Part shown: piece after piece, positions 56,600-64,000 of the stretch
How the letters are laid out: each line of letters opens with the position of its first letter
Numbering within the stretch: position 1 is the first letter of the stretch
Assembly (NCBI GenBank): GCA_949318235.1
Contig: OX439137.1
Coordinates: 18,334,687 to 18,398,686, forward strand
Reading direction: 5' to 3'
Origin: Ecdyonurus torrentis
Taxonomy: Eukaryota; Arthropoda; Insecta; Ephemeroptera; Heptageniidae
Length of the DNA: 64,000 nt
The notes under the pieces: model-generated
Seen by the model: the letters and a program-made list of their open reading frames with translations, nothing else
Database searches by the model: none
Told to the model about the DNA's origin: nothing
Position numbers and translations under genes: made by a program

Positions 56600-56953
56600 T
56601 CAGACCAACGAACTAAAACTGGTGTAATTTTGATTGACAATACCCTGAAAGTGGTATAGAGTAGAGGAGGCTAGACAACATATAATTAGGTGTAAATCAT
56701 TTCACTCAAGCAGGTAGCTTGCAAGCCATCAATAAGTTAACTTTGATACCTAGCTGTCACATTCAAAAAGTATCGTTTGGCGCTGTGTCACTGGCTATCA
56801 ATGTATAACAATTAGATAAAGAGGTACATATAGTTATAATAATTAGAAAAATACAAAAATTAAAGACTAAATTCTTGCAGAAACTTATTATTATGATTAA
56901 AAGTTGAAAACGTGTCATTCTTAAATTTTATCATGAAATGTAAAATTTGCAAA

Positions 56954-56984
<31 letters not shown>

Positions 56985-57055
56985 TGCAGATGTGTTGTCT
57001 CTTTTTGTTTTGCAAGCATGGCTGCATCTTAAAACTACATTTTTGTACCTGCACT
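56600..57055. repeat. Family W repeat, copy (+ orientation)
   Basis: About 430 bp nearly identical to the reverse complement of 63060-63490: 'gacaatacc', 'gcaagccatcaataagttaa', 'cttgcagaaacttattatta', then an A tract (56960-56983). Confidence 0.85.
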
Positions 57056-57134
57056 TTAGTGCGTTGGTCAGACTATATTATTACACGTAAAATAAATAAT
57101 ACTTAAGGCAAGTAAATGTAATAAGTAGACATAT

Positions 57135-57770
57135 AAGCTAGAACCCAGGTATTATTATACTACAATAATACCTGCTAATGCAGGTACAATATGCTACAAT
57201 AAAGGTGTGACTCACTTAGATTAAGTGGTATTGTAGTTTATAACTATATACCTGTTCTAAATTCAAGTGTACCTATTGCAAAATACAGGATTCATGTACC
57301 TGCCATAGGCAGACCTGGGTTCAATTATCGTAAATACGATAACGATACTATATCGATATTCGATTATCGAAACGTTATAGATTAACAAAAATTGACGATA
57401 TTATCGTCGCATCTATAACGATACTTTTTGTTCCAAAAATAAGAAAAAATACACACAAAAGTAAGAAAATTGCGCAGAAAATAAGAAAATATTACTAACA
57501 AATTAAAAAGTATAAATGAGGCGGTTAATCATTGTAGGTATAGTGTAGTCATGAAGCAAGTATTTAAAATATTTTATTTCAATAAAAAATTTGCATTATG
57601 ATTTATAGTTATCGAAAAACTATCGTTATAGTATTGCTATCGTGGGTGACATTTTTAAAAGTAACGATATCTTTATAGTGTGATGCTAAAATATAGTATT
57701 GTATTGGAATTTTGGGTATCGAACCCAAGACTGGCCATAGGTAGTAATTTTTTCAGTGTAATTAGTTACT
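57135..57770. repeat. Family N repeat, copy interrupted by hAT-like MITE
   Basis: 57135-57309 and 57742-57770 together match the inverse of 41470-41700. The 424-bp insert splits it. Confidence 0.82.
57310..57733. mobile_element. hAT-like MITE with 8-bp target duplication
   Basis: Flanked by 'gccatagg' on both sides (57302-57309 and 57734-57741). Ends are inverted: 'cagacctgggttcaat' against 'cagtcttgggttcgat'. CAG termini with an 8-bp duplication are characteristic of hAT elements. The interior is rich in 'cgata/tatcg' words with inverted symmetry and has no open frame. The related copy at 41526 has a single 'gccagagg' with no insert. Confidence 0.85.
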
Positions 57771-57897
57771 TATTATTAGTAATTAGTATTTAATTATTTG
57801 TTCATTATTATTTAATATTGTAGTAATAATTAAAATAATGTTGAAACTGTTTACTTTATATTTAGTGCAAAATATAAAAAACAAAAATATTAATTAC

Positions 57898-58040
57898 CTG
57901 TTGCGATGTTGCGATGTTGAGATGTTGAGATGTTGAGATGTTGAGATGTTGAGATGTTGAGATGTTGAGATGTTGGAGCTAAGTTTGTTGTTCTTCACCC
58001 GCTGCTTCTCAAACAAATGACTGCCGAACTCCGCACTGCA
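57898..58040 (-). other. Possible untranslated first exon of gene A
   Basis: A GC-richer segment ends at donor CAACAG|GTAATT (57892-57897). It has no ATG, fitting a 5' untranslated exon. It contains a 9-bp tandem repeat (minus-sense 'catctcaa' units, 57905-57975). A CCAAT box (minus sense, near 58083-58090) lies about 50 bp upstream of the presumed start. The coding exon at 51685, with only an 8-base leader, needs such an exon. Confidence 0.4.
57905..57975. repeat. (GAGATGTTG)n minisatellite
   Basis: About eight 9-bp units, the first two reading GCGATGTTG. Confidence 0.95.
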
Positions 58041-58186
58041 CTAAATCAAACTACATTAGACTATTATGATCTGATCGTTCATTGGCTGTAATACTTACTC
58101 ATATCTCAAAACTGACGTCACTATCTATTTTTAATTATTTTTTGTTGTTTCAATTTTGGTTATTAATTTTTTTGTAGTTTCTTGTC

Positions 58187-58191
<5 letters not shown>

Positions 58192-58249
<58 letters not shown>
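58192..58249. repeat. (TC)n microsatellite
   Basis: About 29 TC units. Confidence 0.96.
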
Positions 58250-58252
<3 letters not shown>

Positions 58253-58420
58253 TATGATTCACGGTTATTGTCGGATATTTTCTTTATTGTATTCATTTTA
58301 GGTTTCTATCGTAGGGCTGAAAACTGGATAATTCTGTAATCCGGATTACTGATATGATAATAGATTTTCCAGATCATGCACTATTTTTTTTTTAATTTTA
58401 TTAATTATTATTATTATATA

Positions 58421-58817
58421 TTTTTTTTTGCTTGCTATATTGTGTTATTGTGCTACATCAATCCCAGTCCCAGTCAAAACATTGTCTTATCGACAGCTCA
58501 GGACTTTTCAATCAATTGAAACAGCACATACGGCCCGGCCACGGCCTAAGTACATAGCCCGGCATTCGCCATGACAGCCTACAGAAACCGTGGAAATATC
58601 TAGGCAGGCAGGTCGATTTAATTTCATCGATCATGCACCTCCACGAATGCTGTGCGTCGTAATATGGAATGCATGTAAATATGCATCGTTTAACATGTTG
58701 TGCTCTCACACTTGACGTACGCACCCAGCAGTGACTTGAAATTATACTCGGTGAGGAGTGGAGTACACATAGTTACGAATCAGTTGCCATCACCATACTC
58801 GGCCATACCAACTCGGA
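58421..58817 (-). mobile_element. tRNA-derived SINE, copy 3
   Basis: Reverse complement of the 1612-2023 element with more substitutions than copy 2. The tail is a T run (58421-58429) on the + strand and the tRNA-like head is at the right edge. Confidence 0.82.
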
Positions 58818-58921
58818 CAATATTTTATTGCATGTATATTATCCTGATTGTAAATTGATCACAAAAATCCGGCCCTCAAAATTAAGGACAAATAAAGCTA
58901 AATTGAAAATTTAATGGGTAA

Positions 58922-58928
<7 letters not shown>

Positions 58929-58952
<24 letters not shown>
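58929..58952. repeat. A homopolymer
   Basis: About 24 A. Confidence 0.9.
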
Positions 58953-58954
<2 letters not shown>

Positions 58955-58959
58955 CGGGG

Positions 58960-59160
58960 AAGATACTTTAAAAATTAAATTAGATTCCATCTAATTTCCA
59001 CCAATATCAGATTTTTTTTTTAACTTTAGGATCTAAATTAGAAATAAAATCTAACCGCATCTGATATTTTTGTTAATAATTTTTAAAAAATCGCATAATG
59101 GAATTTTTTTATTATTTTTATATTTTTTTATAGCAATAATTTTTATTTGTCGCGGTACGG
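58960..59160. other. AT-rich, nothing recognised
   Basis: Short words 'agattccatctaa' recur; no feature assigned. Confidence 0.35.
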
Positions 59161-59278
<118 letters not shown>

Positions 59279-59611
59279 CTCTCGTCACAACAAACACAGC
59301 ACAGTAAGGCAGGACTTTTGTTATACAATCAAGCCAACAAAGTTTCAAAACGAGACAATGTAAAATAAAAATTGTAAACAAATAATAATACTATACCATG
59401 GTATATAGTATTATGTTTAAAAATATAAATTATATTATATAGTATAGAACATACAGTATAAATATAATATACTATTTTTATTATATAGTAATGAAGCCTA
59501 GTATTGATCAATCAAAACCCAATCATATAACAAATTATAGTAATAACAATAACAGCAAAATGGACGGTATAATTATTAGAAATTTTTTATATGAGTTAAT
59601 TAGCTTTTATG

Positions 59612-59891
59612 AAAAAAAAAAATGTCTGTTTCGATTTTCTAAAACTGTTCAGTTTTTTATTGATTTATTATTATTTTCATTAGTTCTTTTCTTTCTTTCT
59701 TCTGAAACACCAACTCCGGAATCCTACTTGATTCAAGGTGAAGGTGACAATAATCCAGTACACTTGAATTAAGTAGGATTCCGGTGTTGGTGTTACACAA
59801 GAAAGAAAGAAAAGAACTCATAATAATAATAATAATAAATTAATAAAAAACTGAACAGTTTTAGAAAATCGAAACAGACATTTTTTTTTTA
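59612..59891. repeat. Foldback element (hairpin)
   Basis: Arms of about 120 bp: 'tgtctgtttcgattttctaa' mirrors 'ttagaaaatcgaaacagaca', 'aactgttcagttttttat' mirrors 'ataaaaaactgaacagtt', and 'actccggaatcctacttgat' mirrors 'aagtaggattccggtgt'. The loop is 'ggtgaaggtgacaataatcc'. A single related arm is at 39085. Confidence 0.88.
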
Positions 59892-60054
59892 TTATTATAA
59901 TTTTTTTAGACAATTATGTATTTTTAATCTTATATGTATATTTTATACATATTATATTATATATATATGTATATTATTATACCTTATATTTTTATGTATA
60001 CATTTAAAGTTGTGCTAAAAGGTGACATATATGCATGCTGTCTGTCAATACTTA

Positions 60055-60175
60055 TAGGATGTATTCGCATGACTTCATTATTAATATTAATACGCTTCAA
60101 CGCCATACTGGAGTAATAAAGAACATTGCTTAGCATAGAACAAACTTCATTTTTAGGCTTTTTTTTTTTGGTGAA
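60055..60175 (-). repeat. Family Z, inverted end
   Basis: 'cgcatgacttcattattaat', 'cgccatactggagtaataaa' and 'gaacattgcttagcatag' are the reverse complement of the Z right end. Confidence 0.65.
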
Positions 60176-60274
60176 ATCTGATAATTTTTGGTATTATTAT
60201 TTTTTCTCACAATTTTAAACTAAATTTTTGTACCTGCACTTTATTGTTTAGATTTATATTATTACATTATTTAT

Positions 60275-60560
60275 ATATACGTAGTTTTCAGTTTTAGTTT
60301 CTTTATTGATCATACTTCCCCAATTGGTACATATTGATTACAAAAAATATTTATACAGGAATAAAATACATTTCATAGCAGTTCCAGTCATCATAATTCA
60401 AATTATTAGGAATATATTGCTATAATATTTAATTACAATAACATATTATTTCAATTATATATATAGCAAAAAACAAAAACATATAGTTCAATAATTTGTA
60501 AGTCATTTTTCACAGTTAAAATAAAGTCATGCGATAATTTTTAATTATTTTACTTGTCGT
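60275..60560 (-). mobile_element. Retroposon 3' region, copy 1
   Basis: Minus strand ends 'tgatcaataaagaaactaaa'. The same stretch ('catcataattcaaattatta', 'gtaagtcatttttcacagtt') recurs at 60945-61005 and 61300-61405. Confidence 0.5.
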
Positions 60561-60944
60561 ATCAAATATATATATAATTTATATTTATTAATATTTTTTT
60601 ATAGCGCCTTTTTTTAGCACATTATTTTATTTTTTTAAATATATAAAATAATACTTCTGTGAATATTTATTAATTTAATGCATAAATAAAATAAATTTAT
60701 ATTGACATTTTTTTATTTATTATTTATTAAATTTTATTTTAATTATTGACGGTGAGAAAATAAAAAATCAGAAATGTATTTTTTTCTCTGTCTCTTTTTT
60801 ATTACAAATATTTCAAAATAAAATTGCAAATTAAACAAAACAATAGTTTTCTTTACTGCCTGATTTAATGAATAAATTTAATTAGCTATATTTTTATATT
60901 TTATTAATTATATAATTATATATTGTATTATTTATATTTTTCAG
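60561..60944. other. AT-rich, duplicated stretch
   Basis: 60600-60940 and 61745-62110 are a diverged direct duplication: 'tttttagcacattatttta', 'aatgcataaataaaataaat', 'acaatagttttctttactgcc' against 'acaagagttttctttatagcc'. Confidence 0.6.
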
Positions 60945-61004
60945 TTTCAGTTTCTTTATTGATCATAACAACATATTTATCCAGGAATACAATATATTTC
61001 ATAA

Positions 61005-61675
61005 TAGACCCCTTGCACATCCTTGCGCTTTGTCACCATGTTTGTGGTGTCTAATGCATTGTCCAGCTTAGGGGAAACATCATTTCTCCTAATTTTCACA
61101 TAACAAAGTTTATTTCAACTGAACGAATTTTTCTCATATTCTTCGAGCTTATTAGGAGCTAGAAATGAGGCTTTGATTGAGGTTTGGAGCTTCTTTTGCA
61201 ATTAAAAATATAAAAATGACGTTTTTCCTATGCTGGCCTATGTAATCCTGACCAACAAAATGGTGGCTCTTAAATATGAGTGCAACCGGTCTAAAGTTTA
61301 AGTCATCATGATTCATATAATTAGGAATATATTTTTATATTATTTAAATTATATAGCTAAAAACATTTAAATAATTTGTAAGACATTTTTCATAGTTAAA
61401 ACATAAACCAGTTGCACTCATATCTAAGAGCCACTATTTTGTTGGTCAGGAATACATAGACAAGCATAGGAAAAACGCATTTTTTTTTAAATAGCAAAAG
61501 AAGATTTAAACCTCAATAAAAGCCTTAAATCTAGCTTTTTCAAAAGAATATGAGAAAATTTCGTTCAGTTGAAATAAACTCTTGTTATGTGAACAATTAC
61601 GACAAATTATGTTTCCCCTATTCTAGACAATGCATTAGGCACCACAAACATGTCGACAAAGCGCAAGGATGTGAT
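61005..61675. repeat. Family P palindromic MITE, full copy
   Basis: 'cacatccttgcgctttgtca' mirrors 'tgtcgacaaagcgcaaggat'. 'tttatttcaactgaacgaat' mirrors 'ttcgttcagttgaaataaac', and 'tgaccaacaaaatggtggct' mirrors 'agccactattttgttggtca'. A retroposon fragment sits near the centre. Confidence 0.85.
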
Positions 61676-61744
61676 AATTTTTCATTTTACTTGCTTTATC
61701 ACATAAATATATTTATATTATTATTATTTTTTATATTACAATAA

Positions 61745-62110
61745 TTATTACTTTTTTTAGCACATTATTTTATTTTATAAATATATAATATATTACTTCT
61801 GAGAGTAAAATTAATTTAATGCATAAATAAAATAAATAATTTTAATTTATATTAGTGAAGTTTAATTATATATTTATATTATTAAATTTATTAATATTAT
61901 TTATTATTATTATTATTTCTTATAAATTAGGCGCCAGTGAGACCCCATGAGAAAATATCTTTCCTCTCTCTAGCTTTTTTATTATTAATATTACAGAATA
62001 TTATTGCAAATTAAACAATACAAGAGTTTTCTTTATAGCCTGATGTAATAAAATATATTCAATTAGTTATATTTTTATATTATATTAAAATTCTATATAA
62101 TTTTATATAA
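61745..62110. repeat. Second copy of the 60600-60940 duplication
   Basis: Described under 60561. Both copies follow retroposon or palindrome material, so the pair may be one larger repeat. Confidence 0.55.
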
Positions 62111-62263
62111 TACTAAAATTATGAATGTTTTTTTATAGTTTCTTTTTAATAATAAAATAAATACTAAAAATAGAATGATAGGAAAGGGCTACAATGCTGC
62201 TAACTGTGGCTTTCAGGCTATGAGAAAACATAACGATATTATGACTCATACTTTGACGCGACA

Positions 62264-62308
62264 AAAACACACACACACACATACAGAGGCAGGCAGGCAG
62301 GCAGAAAG
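62264..62308. repeat. (CA)n and (GGCA)n
   Basis: Short ACAC run followed by four GGCA units. Confidence 0.85.
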
Positions 62309-62399
62309 AGGTTAATAACCTTACAAGTGCTTGTGTTAATGTACAGTACAGCGAGTTTTATTAAAAATTAGATTCAACTGCATTATGTATAGGGTGGTT

Positions 62400-62700
62400 T
62401 CATTCATGTTAAAGTCGACGTCATAAGTGAGTACTAAATAACATGGGCCAATATAGGAAAATGACTCATTTTACCAGTTTAAAAATACTTCACAATATTT
62501 TTAAGAGCATTGATGTTGTTAACAGGTGGGATTAGTTTTTCAAGTATGCAAGAAAAATAATAATAACCAAAAAAAAGAGCTAATTTTCCTAGGAAAATAG
62601 ACAAAAACTAGGTTTGTCCTATGCTGAACAATGTTATTCATTGCTCAAGAAGAGCATCGAAAAGCATTCAGAATGATGTCATGCGTACACACACACCTTA
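62400..62700. repeat. Family Z repeat, copy 4
   Basis: 'gttaaagtcgacgtcataag' to 'aatgatgtcatgcgtacaca'; the right TGACGTCA has decayed to TGATGTCA. Confidence 0.72.
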
Positions 62701-63059
62701 TTAAAGGAAACATCCTGAAATATATGAAACAAATAGTGATTTTCACAATTATAACACCAGAAACAAAAATAAAGTTGCTATACCTCATAAGCATCATTCA
62801 GACTGAAAAAATGTATGATTTTCTACCATATATACTTAAAGAGGTTATCAAGGCTTTGTTTAAAAATCTTGTAAAAAATATTAATTTCTAAAAAGTATAT
62901 TATAGTGGGAAAAGTTATATTGATGAAAGTACTAAAATCGTTAATGAAAATGTGTTGGATTTTATTAAATATGAAGATCTAAAAAAGAACTCTGGAGTTA
63001 CTGAGCTGTAAATATTGTGTAGTATTTATTATTTATTTATTTATTTTATTAGTTTAACC
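62701..63059. other. AT-rich, nothing recognised
   Basis: An open frame on the + strand (62631-62891) overlaps the end of family Z and has no domain. Confidence 0.4.
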
Positions 63060-63100
63060 ATACAGCCATGCTTGCAAAACAAAGAAAGACAACATATCTG

Positions 63101-63137
<37 letters not shown>

Positions 63138-63490
63138 ACAATTTGCATTTTATGATAAAATTAACGAATGACACATATTCAACTTTTAATCATAATAATA
63201 AGTTTCTGCAAGAATTCAGTCTTTAATTTTCATATATTTCTAGTTATTATAACTACCTTTTTATCTAATTTTTATACATTGATGGCAAGTGACACCGCGC
63301 CAAACTATACTTTTTGAATGTGACAGCTAGGTATCAAAGTTAACTTATTGATGGCTTGCAAGCTACCTGCTTGAGTGAGATGATATACACCTAATTATAT
63401 TTTGTCTAGCCTCATCTACTCTATACCACTTTCAGGGTATTGTCAATCAAAATGACTGCAGATATTTTAGTTTGTTGGTCAGACTATATT
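63060..63490 (-). repeat. Family W repeat, inverted copy
   Basis: Reverse complement of 56600-57055, with a T tract at 63109-63135 at the position of the A tract there. Confidence 0.85.
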
Positions 63491-63591
63491 AGTGCTCAGG
63501 TACAAATGCTTAGAGTCTCAATTTTAAACTTACCCACTGTACAGTACAAATACATAATGTGTAATGTATGTGTACTGTGCATTATACTTAC

Positions 63592-63700
63592 CTCGAGTTA
63601 TATTTACTAAAGATTGTTTAGTCTACGTAAGCTAGACGACAGTACGTGACTTCTGTATGATATGTATAAGTGCACCAGGCAGCAAGAAACCTCTGTCCCG
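63592..63700 (-). other. Possible exon end (minus strand)
   Basis: A strong donor, ACTCGAG|GTAAGTATAAT (63586-63591), stands at the end of a GC-balanced minus-strand segment. It could be the first exon of another gene or a further upstream exon of gene A. No coding frame is convincing, and a second donor-like site lies near 63815. Confidence 0.25.
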
Positions 63701-63844
63701 TGGGAAAGTTAAACTTTTGTTTACTTTCAGTTAAAACAATGAAATACGTAGATGTTATAGAGGTGTAATGCTTTCTAAGCAATGCTAGGTGGGGTATAGA
63801 TATATATAGGAGGCACTTACACTGGTTTCTTTGATATTTAAGTA

Positions 63845-63990
63845 CCTTACTTTGTATAGGGTGTATCCGCATGACGTCATATTAAATGCGCTTGAAGGCC
63901 ATACAGGAGTAGTGAACAACATTGCTCATTGCAGTATAGGGAAAACTGTTTGGCTATTTTCTTAGAGAAATCGGTAAAAAAAAAATTTGT
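63845..63990 (-). repeat. Family Z, inverted end
   Basis: 'gcatgacgtcatattaaatg', 'ggccatacaggagtagtgaa' and 'cattgctcattgcagtatag' are the reverse complement of the Z right end. Confidence 0.7.
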
Positions 63991-64000
63991 TATTATTATT

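Overview
This is a stretch of nuclear DNA from an animal, most likely an invertebrate; I cannot name the phylum. The evidence: genes are split by spliceosomal introns with GT-AG borders, the sequence is very AT-rich, microsatellites are unusually long and numerous, and tRNA-derived SINEs, LINE 3' ends and many palindromic MITE-like repeats fill the space between exons. There is no sign of bacterial operons, ribosome-binding sites or phage genes. AT-rich tunicate or cnidarian genomes would fit.

The coding signal is nearly all on the minus strand, as four genes of one general type, called A to D here from right to left. Gene A has coding exons 51685-48666 and a likely untranslated first exon near 57898-58040. 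Gene B has coding exons 29444-24087 and a possible untranslated exon near 43312-43435. Gene C has coding exons 19289-11266. Gene D is partial (2593-2458 and 1212-892). For A, B and C I assembled the exons by eye from splice sites; reading phases agree at every junction and each model ends in a stop codon (378, 526 and 841 residues). Each of the three pairs short basic, nuclear-signal-like clusters with acidic or low-complexity middles and a C-terminal coiled coil. A and B share the same five-exon phase pattern; C and D share a similar C-terminal tail. None matches a family I recognise. Gene C carries about 33 copies of a 13-residue Asn/Gln/Pro repeat. The best reading is a head-to-tail, fast-diverging cluster of nuclear coiled-coil proteins of unknown function.

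The other distinct object is a GC-rich island at about 33254-35680. It holds a broken Ty3/gypsy integrase fragment and a 430-codon open frame followed by a poly(A) tract, all in the minus sense, inside the putative first intron of gene B.

The rest is repeats: three copies of a tRNA-class-II SINE, one 5S-rRNA-like SINE, several LINE 3' tails, a hAT-like MITE with an 8-bp target duplication and a recognisable empty site, a Tc1/mariner-like MITE at a TA, a 1.28-kb element with perfect 146-bp inverted ends inside a TA microsatellite, and about a dozen palindromic families that recur across the window. The palindromic site TGACGTCA occurs at least 23 times, far above chance. No rRNA gene, free-standing tRNA gene or CRISPR array was seen.
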